A DNA stretch of 64,000 nucleotides from NCBI GenBank assembly GCA_022641095.1, contig JALCDB010000003.1:124001-188000 (forward strand), given 5' to 3'. Shown in pieces: positions 17,001 through 25,166 of this stretch. The notes under the pieces are model-generated. The model searched no databases. It was given only the letters and a program-made list of their open reading frames with translations, and was not told the origin of the DNA. The stretch's first letter is position 1, and the number at the start of each line of letters is the position of its first letter. A program made the translations under genes and the position numbers. The DNA comes from Bacilli bacterium (GTDB lineage Bacteria; Bacillota_I; Bacilli_A; RFN20; CAG-826).

Positions 17001-18968
17001 TATCTTGACAGCGACCCAACGTGCGTGGCGCAGATCCTTTACACGCTCAGCCAGTCGCAGATGTTCGTGAAGACAAATTATGCCTCCGACGGGACCACGA
17101 TCCTTAGCAAGGAATATCTTTTCCCGCGGTTTTTCCAGGATAAATTCATCGCTTCCTTTGGAACTGCGGGTCCGAGCGCGTACTTCTGCGATATCGACGA
17201 ATCGACGGGCGCCAATCCGAGCGAGGCTTCCGCTTTCACCTATTCGGCCCTTCTCGAGGAGTTCGAAAAGGTCGCTTACGTGGGTTCTGGGGAAACGGGA
17301 TATGACAGCTACTTCAGCGACGGCGAGTACCGTTATTGGACCTATGACGAGTCGACGGGGGAATACTCCGACCCCGTTTTCGAAACGAGCAAGTGGGCCG
17401 AGGAATGCGACAATTTCGAAGAAATCGTGCGCCGATGCGAATATATCGGAGGCTTCGACAGTTTCAAAGCGGGCAGCGACATCAGCATTATCAACCCCAC
17501 GGATTATGACGCCCTCCTCGGAGTCGTTTGCGATTCCAAGGCGTTCGGCAAGGTCTTGACTTATCACCTTTTCCAGCAGGCCCTTGGCGCTTTGGCGAGC
17601 GCGGGCAGCGCCCTCACCGGAGCCAATCTCCTCTATCTATGGACCTGCGGCCCCGAGCAACGCGAATTCGAGACGGACTGCATGTCGGGCCTTATGTACG
17701 TTATCCTCGATGATAAGTACGGCCTCGTCGGCGCTTCGGGGGCCCTTTCGGCGGGCGACATCCAAATCGACACCGCTTCGCCGGAGTATTTCCTCTACCC
17801 GCTTTTGAGCCAAATCGCCGAATCGTCCGTCTTCAATTCGCTTCCGGAGAATGCCGCGATCCGCAACGGCAACGGCCTCACCGCCTGTGAAAACCAAATC
17901 GAGGACCTGCTTGAGAAAGCGGAATTCTATCTCGATGGCGGCGGTAACCCCGATACCGTGGCGATTGAGAGGCAAATCAACAGGATAGGCCATCTCAGCG
18001 GCGCTTTGGAAAGCCAGGACGGCGCCCTCCTTAACGAAGCCAAGGCGGCCGTGTCCGCTTTGGTGGGGGAGATCGGCGACGGTTCGAGCCCGCTTCCGGC
18101 TTACGAAGGAAACGACCGGCACGCGGCTCTAGAGGCCCTTGGATTCAGTGAATCGGCCTTCGCGGGCCAAAGCGTATCGGACGTGATGGACGAACTCATC
18201 GCCGCCGCCGATTCGGCGAACGGGCAAGCTTCCCTCAGCGTCCTCCTGTCCAAGACGGGCGGGGAAGACTACCTCCTCGACGAAGGGGCCCGGAAAGCTT
18301 GGGTGGATGAGTCCCAGGCCCTAGCCACCGTCGGCAAGAAACTGCAGGATTTCATCAGCGGGGTTTCCGGATTCCAAGTCAGCAATTTCGACGTGAGCGG
18401 CTATTTCGTCAACGAATTCGACGAGGACGTCGGCGGGGCTTACCAAAGAAACGCCGTTTCCGCGACCGATAACGATTTCGCCCAGGGAAGGATCGAAAGC
18501 CTTGTTGGCGCCATCAACTCCTCGCGCCTCCTTTACGAGGCCCTTCCCGCCAAGATCGCTTCGGCTTTGACGATCATATCAACCGGCGTTTCGGGCTATA
18601 GCGCCGCTTTGGCTTCCGGCCTCTCGACCTTGCTGGATCGCGTCAAGTCGATCGGCACAATCGTCTCCGCGAGCCGAATCGCCCTCGGCGACGGCGGCGA
18701 TCCCGAGGACACTTACCCCTACGATGGCCATCGCGAGCCTTCGTATCCTTTCTATGGCCATCTCACCGCAGACCAGATCGCCTTCAACGAAATCTCGAGC
18801 CTGTGCGATATCTTCCGGACGGGTTCCGTCTTCATGAAAATCCCAAGCGAGGTGGCTTACCTCTTCGCCAAAGCCTACGAAGGCGGCGAGTTCCTTGGCA
18901 AAATCAACGCTTGGAACGACGTTCACGTTTACGATGCGGCCACCGATCCGGCTTTGGCGGCGCCATAA
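14082..18968 (+). CDS. Giant 1628-residue membrane protein with CvpA-like N-terminus
   Basis: The first 205 residues hold four membrane helices (about 12-33, 45-66, 125-155, 180-203). The segment ALGFLRGLLRGWRYGTYRLI resembles the GFxRGLxRxL start of CvpA-family proteins. The remaining 1400 or so residues have no membrane helix and are predominantly acidic and helical. Loosely similar segments recur (for example LAQLVKDIQDAG, LADLLRTFGDCG, LDALVRFASEIG), suggesting degenerate helical repeats. A calcium-loop-like cluster (DSDGDGNPG, DKDGDGLPD) lies near residues 476-495. The C-terminal 1400 residues are probably extracytoplasmic. No catalytic motif is recognised. The reading frame is intact throughout, which argues for selection. 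Function unknown. Confidence 0.85.
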   Translation: MDIDQIVQIESQVLLWAFVAIVVFLALGFLRGLLRGWRYGTYRLIAFTILIVIAFATLPAQANAVGGLNIAQWVGPSLSTNVNGTPIDVTVTTVFGTINSFVSEVCKAFNVGSPDSIAALATALATSVIKLAMMVVDAIIVIILGSFLVLLLWHLAFKHIIPKKQRKASYKKGKIASAFEEVAIVGVLMAMFLTPFTSLINSVAHGFDGASGDDEASVVVDGPAYSTVKAALDTYDDSLLSKVFFGSYARNDENESFDEQLVNFFTSAPVANSAANAKISIGDLLGDVTKVASAILKGGLFDEENMNEVGFLTFAASRYLPELIYALADSDFFTALLPIGVEIVLSLPSVEAYVATNEGIDTSHVNWADGIGNLAQLVKDIQDAGIIDVFFDPENEEKPVGLSGEGIAALFDETHVAKFNKVLDDLDSNSWTFLNKLLQSALYVTACKSAQSLADAGPRSATSIDLSDFLPSVDTSDSDGDGNPGWDKDGDGLPDALPASYSSIRFGEEIKSVYNSIADLNGNLADEGVADFIPQIAARIAANTITTDNYVSDLLFDHPRVLESAIVGDVDPTTGELTNIDPVTGKSTGTTCLLDNTFLVNAMPRLLRILSDAVSSTMDVTVDGLDEAIASLDTTLEFKGEFNAMFKIVNALVAPGEDGEGNPVDGGIGKTFIKHYGDLPGIDYDPDGKFNGIDDGLLVDLENAMKAIDDSVVLPKIMKGVFSSLLGKTFSSAMGEGWVDPTFPEEGLGQSLADLLRTFGDCGDLIRFVTNLSSSGSMTGKNLETLLAPLRDPSSGYANQFKELLRFMATSPILNPDVSQEGGGVVKNTNFLLVVNKALGAMGDDYLITQEYLSSLDFNAADEADAFVDCVVSLVSSGLVSTLSDYSGSSLDIAALRGVDFEELFSHVDDSFIMRKVFSQVLDKTVLPVVTSLSTADLSDVTFANVTSWATEGRALDALVRFASEIGDFSNIQYLDSDPTCVAQILYTLSQSQMFVKTNYASDGTTILSKEYLFPRFFQDKFIASFGTAGPSAYFCDIDESTGANPSEASAFTYSALLEEFEKVAYVGSGETGYDSYFSDGEYRYWTYDESTGEYSDPVFETSKWAEECDNFEEIVRRCEYIGGFDSFKAGSDISIINPTDYDALLGVVCDSKAFGKVLTYHLFQQALGALASAGSALTGANLLYLWTCGPEQREFETDCMSGLMYVILDDKYGLVGASGALSAGDIQIDTASPEYFLYPLLSQIAESSVFNSLPENAAIRNGNGLTACENQIEDLLEKAEFYLDGGGNPDTVAIERQINRIGHLSGALESQDGALLNEAKAAVSALVGEIGDGSSPLPAYEGNDRHAALEALGFSESAFAGQSVSDVMDELIAAADSANGQASLSVLLSKTGGEDYLLDEGARKAWVDESQALATVGKKLQDFISGVSGFQVSNFDVSGYFVNEFDEDVGGAYQRNAVSATDNDFAQGRIESLVGAINSSRLLYEALPAKIASALTIISTGVSGYSAALASGLSTLLDRVKSIGTIVSASRIALGDGGDPEDTYPYDGHREPSYPFYGHLTADQIAFNEISSLCDIFRTGSVFMKIPSEVAYLFAKAYEGGEFLGKINAWNDVHVYDAATDPALAAP

Positions 18969-18978
18969 GGTTCCGCCG

Positions 18979-19620
18979 ATGGGTTTTCCGCTTTCGATAG
19001 AAGGCTTTTCCTCGGCCGAGTCCAAAGTCCTTTCGTCGCGTTTCATCGCTTTGCTCTCCCCCTGCGAGGACGAAGCCTCCTTCGCGGCCTTTCTCCAAAA
19101 AGCGCGGAAGGACTATCCGAAAGCCGCCAATTACTGCTATGCCTTCCGAACGAAGGGCTTTGAAGGCTTCAGCGACGACGGCGAGCCGCCGCGGAGCGTC
19201 GGCCTGCCTTTCCTTAATCTATTGCGCGAAAAGGGATTGCGTCGCGTTTGTCTCGTCGCGATTCGCTATTTCGGTGGCACGAAGCTTGGGCTTGGCCGAT
19301 TGAAGCGCGTCTATCTTGGCGTGGCGGAGGCATCTATCGCAAAGGCCTCCCTTCTGGAAATCGTGCCCGCTTGCCGCCTACGTTTGGAAAGCCCCTACGA
19401 TTCCTACATGAAGGTGAGGAGCGAAGCCCTTTCGCGCGGATATTCCTTCACCGATGAGGTTTTTTCCTCTTCGGTGAAGTTTTCTTTGCTTCTAGATGCT
19501 AGACTAGTTGGGTCATTCGCGGAGGCTTTGCCCCCGGAAGTGAGCGTCGTCGGCAAAGACGACGGGTGGGAAATCCTGAGGAGGGCGGAGCATGATACCC
19601 AGCGGCGAATTCGAGAATAG
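18979..19620 (+). CDS. YigZ/IMPACT-family protein (UPF0029)
   Basis: 213 residues. The N-terminal domain has the IMPACT pattern: SRFIALLSPCEDEASFAAFL, YPKAANYCYAFR, GFSDDGEPPRSVGLPFLNLL and VAIRYFGGTKLGLGRLKRVYLG. The C-terminal half is the ferredoxin-like domain of the YigZ group. Eukaryotic IMPACT regulates Gcn2; the bacterial role is uncertain. It starts 10 nt after the giant gene and its 3' end overlaps pepP by 29 nt, so the three are likely co-transcribed. Confidence 0.92.
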   Translation: MGFPLSIEGFSSAESKVLSSRFIALLSPCEDEASFAAFLQKARKDYPKAANYCYAFRTKGFEGFSDDGEPPRSVGLPFLNLLREKGLRRVCLVAIRYFGGTKLGLGRLKRVYLGVAEASIAKASLLEIVPACRLRLESPYDSYMKVRSEALSRGYSFTDEVFSSSVKFSLLLDARLVGSFAEALPPEVSVVGKDDGWEILRRAEHDTQRRIRE

Positions 19621-20878
19621 GCGGCGGAAACTGATCGACGCCATGGACGAAGATTCGATTCTTGTTTCCTTTGGCGGCGTGCCCAAAGTCAGCAGCGCCG
19701 ACGAGGAGGCGCCTTTTGAGATTAACCGCAATTTCCTCTATCTTAGCGGCATCTCCCAAGAGGGGAGCGTGTTGCTTCTCGCCAAAACCATGGGCGAGAC
19801 GAAGGAATTCCTTTTCATCCTTCCTTTCGACGAAAGCAAGGAGAAATGGTATGGCAAGCGCCTGAGCGTCGAAGAGGCCCGTGAGCGGAGCGGAATCCAC
19901 AACGTCCTCATGTCCGAATCGTTCGAGGGCAAGATCAATGGCATCCTCAACCCGGCCTTTCAGGAATTCGGGGACGTTCGGAAGCTCTATCTGGACCGCG
20001 ACCGCGAGATCAAAATCGCGGAGGCCACCTCCACCCACGAATACGAGAAGACCCTTTTGACGGTTTTCCCAAACATCGAGGTGGCGGATCTTTATCCTCT
20101 CGTCACGACGTTGCGCCTCATCAAGAGCGATAACGAAATAAAAGAATTGCGGAGCGCCATCTCCTCGACCAAGCTCGGCATCGCCGCGGTCATGGCGAAA
20201 GCCAAGCCGGGCGTCAAGGAATACGAACTCGCCGACGAATTCCTTCACGTCATCAACGACGACAATGGCTACGAGGGCCTTTCTTTCTACACCATCATGG
20301 CGAGCGGCGTCCATGCCGCCTGCCTCCATTACCCGACCCCGATGGATACCGTGAAGCCCAACAGCCTTTTGCTGATGGATCTGGGCGCGAAGAAGAACTT
20401 CTATTGCGCCGACGTGAGCCGAACCATTCCGGTCTCGGGCCGCTTCACCCCCGAGCAGGCCAAGGTCTATTCGATCGTCCTCGGCTGCAACAAAATGATC
20501 GCCGCGATGGCGCGGCCCGGCCTCACGATCGAGGATTTGCAGAACGCGGCCGTCGAATACCTCGCGAGCGAATGCCTCGCCGCCGGTTTCATTTCCAAAA
20601 AGGAAGAAATCATCCGTTATTATTTCCACAGCATCAGCCATTTCATCGGCCTTGACACCCACGATCCGTATCTAAGCCCCTTGGATCGGCAATACAAGAA
20701 AGTGCCGCTCGCCCCGGGCATGGTCATAAGCGATGAGCCTGGCCTCTACATGAAGGAAAGGGGTTTGGGCGTTCGCGTCGAGGACGATTTGCTGATCACG
20801 AAAGGCGGATGCGAGGTTTTGACCGCCGCCATCCCGAAGGAAAAGGCCGACTTGGAAAGGATTCTGACCCGCCGCTAA
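19592..20878 (+). CDS. pepP: Xaa-Pro aminopeptidase (M24B)
   Basis: 428 residues. It releases N-terminal residues preceding proline. An N-terminal creatinase-like domain (1-160) is followed by the pita-bread metalloprotease fold. Metal ligands are visible in order: two Asp in LLMDLGAKKNFYCADVSRT, His in SHFIGLDTHDPY, Glu in VISDEPGLY and Glu in GVRVEDDLLIT. Length is typical. The ATG lies inside the 3' end of the yigZ-like gene (29-nt overlap) with GGAGG about 10 nt upstream, indicating translational coupling. Confidence 0.94.
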   Translation: MIPSGEFENRRRKLIDAMDEDSILVSFGGVPKVSSADEEAPFEINRNFLYLSGISQEGSVLLLAKTMGETKEFLFILPFDESKEKWYGKRLSVEEARERSGIHNVLMSESFEGKINGILNPAFQEFGDVRKLYLDRDREIKIAEATSTHEYEKTLLTVFPNIEVADLYPLVTTLRLIKSDNEIKELRSAISSTKLGIAAVMAKAKPGVKEYELADEFLHVINDDNGYEGLSFYTIMASGVHAACLHYPTPMDTVKPNSLLLMDLGAKKNFYCADVSRTIPVSGRFTPEQAKVYSIVLGCNKMIAAMARPGLTIEDLQNAAVEYLASECLAAGFISKKEEIIRYYFHSISHFIGLDTHDPYLSPLDRQYKKVPLAPGMVISDEPGLYMKERGLGVRVEDDLLITKGGCEVLTAAIPKEKADLERILTRR

Positions 20879-20902
20879 GGCCTCGCCGCCCCCATATCCA
20901 CC

Positions 20903-21274
20903 ATGACCCGAAAAAAAGTCGCCGTTTTGGCCCTCGCCGTCTTCGCCGCCGGGATCCTCACCGTGGCCCTTTCTTTCGTTCCGGTCTATACGTTCTACGA
21001 CGCCGCGACGGATTTGACCTATTACGACTCGATGGATGCCGTCATCGGCTCCCAAGTTTATCTTTTCGTGGCCTTCGAGGCCCTCTTTGGCGTGGCGGGT
21101 CTCGCCTCCGTGCTCCCGCTGACGCGGAAAGTGTCGGTCAAGGTTCTTTTCGCGGTTCTCATAGCCTTGCTTTTCCTCATCGTTTTCCTCTATGTCTATT
21201 CCTATCGGGCCGGCAAAGCCATCTTCGAGGCCGACCCGACGAAAAGCCCGTGCGGGATTGCCCTTTTTCTCTAA
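20903..21274 (+). CDS. Small three-helix membrane protein
   Basis: 123 residues with hydrophobic segments at about 6-28, 50-72 and 80-102. No family motif is recognised. It lies 24 nt after pepP with no Shine-Dalgarno sequence and no obvious terminator between, so it may be the last member of that operon. It ends 24 nt before the glpK start codon. Confidence 0.6.
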   Translation: MTRKKVAVLALAVFAAGILTVALSFVPVYTFYDAATDLTYYDSMDAVIGSQVYLFVAFEALFGVAGLASVLPLTRKVSVKVLFAVLIALLFLIVFLYVYSYRAGKAIFEADPTKSPCGIALFL

Positions 21275-21286
21275 GGGGGACCTCAC

Positions 21287-21292
21287 TATAAT
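21287..21292 (+). promoter_or_regulatory. Consensus -10 TATAAT, leaderless, for glpK
   Basis: Perfect TATAAT followed by exactly 6 nt (TGACGT) and the glpK ATG at 21299. There is no space for a ribosome-binding site. No good -35 is present. Confidence 0.75.
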
Positions 21293-21298
21293 TGACGT

Positions 21299-22783
21299 AT
21301 GAAAAAGTACATCTTGGCCATTGACCAAGGCACGACGTCCACTCGTGCCATTTTGATTTCGCGGCAAGGGGAGGAAGCCTTCAAGGCGCAGCGTTCCATC
21401 GATTGCTTTTATCCTAAACCCGGCTGGGTCGAGCAGGACCCCGATAAGATATGGGTGAGCGTCGTGGACGTCGTGAACGAAATCCTCATTGTGTCCGGGG
21501 CCAAAATGAGCGACATCGCCGCGATCGGGATCACCAATCAGCGCGAGACCTCCATCGTTTGGGACAAGAAGACCGGTAAGGCCATATATCGGGCCATCGT
21601 TTGGCAGAGCAAAGAGACCAAAAGCCTTTGCGACAAACGGGAGCGTTACGCCGCCTTCATCGCTAAAAAGACGGGCCTGCGGATGAATCCGTATTTCAGC
21701 GCCTCCAAGGTCCGTTTTATCCTCAATCACGTTCGCGGGGCCCAAAAACGGGCTGATAGAGGGGAGCTTGTTTTTGGCACGGTCGATAGCTGGCTCATCT
21801 ACAAAATGACCCAAGGGGCCCATCACTACACCGACGTGAGCAACGCCTCCCGCACGATGCTGTTCAACATCTTCGACATGAAATGGGATCCGGAACTTTG
21901 CAAGATTTGGAACGTTCCGATGTCGATGCTGCCGGAGGTCCGCGATAACGCGAGCGACTATGGCGAGGCTTCCTTCTTCAACGGGCACGTCCATATCTAT
22001 GGGGTCGCCGGCGACCAGCAAGCCGCCCTCTTTGGGCAATGCTGCTATAAGGAAGGCGGCAGCAAGAACACCTACGGCACCGGCTGTTTCATGCTCATGA
22101 ACACCGGCAAGAAGCCGATCATCAGCAAACATGGTCTTTTGACGACCGTGGCGTGGCGCCTTGACGGCGAAGTGACTTATGCCCTTGAAGGCTCCGTCTT
22201 CATCGGCGGGGCGGTGGTGCAGTGGCTTCGCGACCAAATGGCTTGGATCAAGCACAGCGCCGACAGCGAAGGCTACGCCGAGCGCGCCCCCGACACCGCC
22301 GGGGTCTACGTCGTGCCGGCTTTCGTCGGGCTTGGTACCCCTTATTGGGACGACGAGGCGCGCGGGGCCGTATTCGGTCTGACCCGCGGGGCCGACCGCC
22401 ACAACATCACGAGAGCGGCTCTTTATAGCATCGCCTACCAATCTAAGGACGTGATCGACACCATGAAGAGAGAGGCCCACCTTGACCTCAAGGTTCTCAA
22501 GGTCGACGGCGGGGCTTCGGCCAATGGCCTCCTTATGCAGTTTCAAAGCAATATCCTCCAGTGCGAGGTGCGCATCCCGAAATGCATCGAGACGACCGCG
22601 CTCGGGGCGGGGTATTTCGCTGGCCTCGGCTGCGGGTTCTGGAAGGATTGCCATGAGATCGAGATCAATCACGCTTTTGCGAAAATGTACTATCCCTCCA
22701 TGGAGGAAGCGGAAGCCCGCCGCCTGTATCGGGGTTGGCGGATGGCCGTCAAAGCCACCCGGGTCTATAAGCCAAGGAACTGA
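21299..22783 (+). CDS. glpK: Glycerol kinase
   Basis: 494 residues, the normal length. It phosphorylates glycerol to glycerol-3-phosphate with ATP, feeding glycolysis and lipid synthesis. FGGY-kinase motifs: AIDQGTTSTRAIL at the N-terminus, ITNQRETSIVWDKKTG, the substrate-region QWLRDQ, and LKVDGGASANGLLMQ in the ATPase fold. No glpF or glpD lies beside it. The start follows a perfect -10 element by 6 nt, so the mRNA is predicted to be leaderless. Confidence 0.97.
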   Translation: MKKYILAIDQGTTSTRAILISRQGEEAFKAQRSIDCFYPKPGWVEQDPDKIWVSVVDVVNEILIVSGAKMSDIAAIGITNQRETSIVWDKKTGKAIYRAIVWQSKETKSLCDKRERYAAFIAKKTGLRMNPYFSASKVRFILNHVRGAQKRADRGELVFGTVDSWLIYKMTQGAHHYTDVSNASRTMLFNIFDMKWDPELCKIWNVPMSMLPEVRDNASDYGEASFFNGHVHIYGVAGDQQAALFGQCCYKEGGSKNTYGTGCFMLMNTGKKPIISKHGLLTTVAWRLDGEVTYALEGSVFIGGAVVQWLRDQMAWIKHSADSEGYAERAPDTAGVYVVPAFVGLGTPYWDDEARGAVFGLTRGADRHNITRAALYSIAYQSKDVIDTMKREAHLDLKVLKVDGGASANGLLMQFQSNILQCEVRIPKCIETTALGAGYFAGLGCGFWKDCHEIEINHAFAKMYYPSMEEAEARRLYRGWRMAVKATRVYKPRN

Positions 22784-22811
22784 CCTTCCGCGAAAAAGAA
22801 AACCGGTTAAC

Positions 22812-25166
22812 ATGGATGCGGAAACCTTCGTAGACCATTGCATCATCGTTTGCCCCGAGGAGAGCAAGGACCTTTTCCTTTCGTTCCGGCGCGCGGATCC
22901 CCATAAGGACTTCTCTCTCTATAGCCGCGAGGATTTGGAAGGCCTGCTGGCTTATCAGCACGACGATCGGGCCCTCGTTTCCCTTCTTAAGAGAGGGCAC
23001 GGCTATTCCCTCGCCAAAGACGAATTGAAGTGGCTCTCGAAACTCAGGGCCCCATCCTACGTCTCCCCCAAATTGAACGAGTTGGCCACGCTCCGCGACG
23101 AACTCGTCAGGGAGGGCCTCATTTGGCTTCTCGATTCGCCGGAACGGGCTTTCCTTAACCGCGAGGTTTACGTCTACGGATATGCCGACACGGAACGGAT
23201 TGAGGGGCTTTTGCGGGGATTTTCCGCGCGGAAACCCCATATTCTGCTACCGAAAAGAGCAAGCGAAGAGGCGCGGAAGATCCACGAATACGAGGATGTC
23301 TTCGACGAAACGCGACGCCTTTTTAACGAGATTTGCCACGACATCGACGGCGGAACGCGTCCCGACGACATTTATGTCCTCGGAGCCGACGAGTCGTATT
23401 TCCCCCTGTTCCGCGACTATGGCCGTTATTACGGCGTGACGGTGGAAAGAAGGGGCGAGGGCCGCCTTTACGACCGCCCGATTTACCGGGCTTTCAGGGA
23501 ACTCCTGGAGGCGGGAACGCTTCAAGGGGCTTTGGATCGGCTGAGCGTCTCCTTTCCCTCGGATCCCGACTACGAAACCATCTATCGGTTCGCTAAGCGC
23601 TTTGCGAGGGTGCGGAAGAGCGACGTCTCGCTGTACGACGAAATCGCGCGCGCCTTGCCTCCGAAGGTCGCCACGCTTTCGAACCTCATCCATCTTCAGA
23701 CTTCGTATTATCCGCGGCCGGGGGCTCACCTCTATCTCGTCAACTGCGCCCTCGGGGTTTACCCGAAGTCCTATCGCGACAGCGACTTCCTGAGCGACGC
23801 GGAGAAGAAGGAGGCGGGCCTCCCCGTCTCCTCGGTCCTTAACCGCGAGCGGCTCGCCGAACTGTCCGCTCTCCTCAAAGGTCCGCAGGTCCGCTTCCTC
23901 TCCCTTCACGAACGTTACGAGAAGAGCTTCTTTTTGCCCGCGTCTTTCGCGCGGGAAGAAGGTTACGAAATCGTTTTTAACGAGGAATCGCCCTACGAAT
24001 ATTCTTCGCAAAAAGGCGCTTTCTATCTTTGTTCCCTTCTCGATAGAAAGCGGAAATACCTTTATGAGGATCCCGCGCTTGCCTATTTGGCGGGTGGCGT
24101 TACGGCGACTTATGACACCTATCGTTCGGGCTTCACGCCTTTCGCTTCGGTCGATCCCTCAGCGCCTCGTTCCTATTCCTATTCCGCTTTGAAAAGCTTC
24201 GTCGAATGCCCATTTCGTTACTATCTTGAACGGGTTTTGGGATTGAACGACCGCGCCTCTTCCTTCACAAGTTCCTTAGGCAACCTCTTCCATGCGGTCA
24301 TGGAGGCGGCCATCGAGCCGGGATTCGATTTCGAGGCCTCCTGGGCGGAGTCCGTGGCTTCCGAGGCGGCGAGCAATCCTTTCTCCGCGATGGAAAGGAC
24401 CCTTTTGGAGGGCGACAAGCCTTATTGCCTAGAGGCGGTCAAGTACCATCAAAGCCATTTTGAGCGGATGGAGCGTCCCTCCTTTGCTTCCGAGAAAACC
24501 TTTCGGGCCACTGTGCCTGATCACCCCCTTGTTGGCATCAATGGCCGCATCGACCTCGCCATTGAGACGGGGGAGCGAGGCTATCTCACCCTCCTCGATT
24601 ACAAGACTTCGGACAGGCAATACCTCAATCAGGCCCTCGTGCCGCTTGGGTTTTCGTTGCAGTTGCCTTTCTACGCCTATGCCTGCTCGATCGATCCCGA
24701 CTTCTCGAAGCGTCCCTTGTTGGGGCTGTTCGTGGCCGACATCCTGCCCGGCGGTCCCGCGGATAAGCGCGGAGAGGCCCCGCTCAACGGGACGTTCCCT
24801 CTTCGCGGCGTCTTCCTCGCCGATCCGGACGCCCTCAGGACCCTTGACCCATCATTCATCGGAAACGACTACATCAAAGGGTACACTTACGATTCGGAGA
24901 AAGGTTTCGCGTGCCGCTCGAACGCCAACGGCTCGACCCATAAGACCGCCGCCGAACTGAACGCCTTCGGGCTTGAGGCGAAGAAGAGGCTGCTCGATAG
25001 CGACGCGAAGATCCGCCGCTCCGAATTCCCGATCGCCCCGAAGAAAGTCGAAGGCGAGGTGGACGCCTGCGAGTATTGCCCCTATCGCGACGTGTGCTTC
25101 CGTAAAGAGGAAGATTACGTTCGCCTCAGAAAGCCGGAGAAAAAGAAACCGGAGGAGAGAAAATGA
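22812..25166 (+). CDS. addB: AddB-like helicase-nuclease subunit
   Basis: 784 residues, against about 1170 in Bacillus AddB. The C-terminal half carries the AddB nuclease: YSALKSFVECPFRYYLERVLGL (first Cys near 466), GRIDLAIE and LLDYKTS (PD-(D/E)xK, about 578-600), and CEYCPYRDVC (about 753-762), giving four cysteines for a 4Fe-4S cluster. The N-terminal half is helicase-like but much reduced, and no Walker A is visible at the start. With AddA it processes double-strand breaks for recombination. It starts 28 nt after glpK without a clear Shine-Dalgarno sequence and overlaps addA by 4 nt. Confidence 0.9.
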   Translation: MDAETFVDHCIIVCPEESKDLFLSFRRADPHKDFSLYSREDLEGLLAYQHDDRALVSLLKRGHGYSLAKDELKWLSKLRAPSYVSPKLNELATLRDELVREGLIWLLDSPERAFLNREVYVYGYADTERIEGLLRGFSARKPHILLPKRASEEARKIHEYEDVFDETRRLFNEICHDIDGGTRPDDIYVLGADESYFPLFRDYGRYYGVTVERRGEGRLYDRPIYRAFRELLEAGTLQGALDRLSVSFPSDPDYETIYRFAKRFARVRKSDVSLYDEIARALPPKVATLSNLIHLQTSYYPRPGAHLYLVNCALGVYPKSYRDSDFLSDAEKKEAGLPVSSVLNRERLAELSALLKGPQVRFLSLHERYEKSFFLPASFAREEGYEIVFNEESPYEYSSQKGAFYLCSLLDRKRKYLYEDPALAYLAGGVTATYDTYRSGFTPFASVDPSAPRSYSYSALKSFVECPFRYYLERVLGLNDRASSFTSSLGNLFHAVMEAAIEPGFDFEASWAESVASEAASNPFSAMERTLLEGDKPYCLEAVKYHQSHFERMERPSFASEKTFRATVPDHPLVGINGRIDLAIETGERGYLTLLDYKTSDRQYLNQALVPLGFSLQLPFYAYACSIDPDFSKRPLLGLFVADILPGGPADKRGEAPLNGTFPLRGVFLADPDALRTLDPSFIGNDYIKGYTYDSEKGFACRSNANGSTHKTAAELNAFGLEAKKRLLDSDAKIRRSEFPIAPKKVEGEVDACEYCPYRDVCFRKEEDYVRLRKPEKKKPEERK

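Noticed and set aside
20672-22867. 731-codon minus-strand open frame opposite pepP and glpK
   Set aside because: It is a shadow of two well-identified plus-strand genes, with no family similarity or start signals. High GC makes long antisense frames common here.
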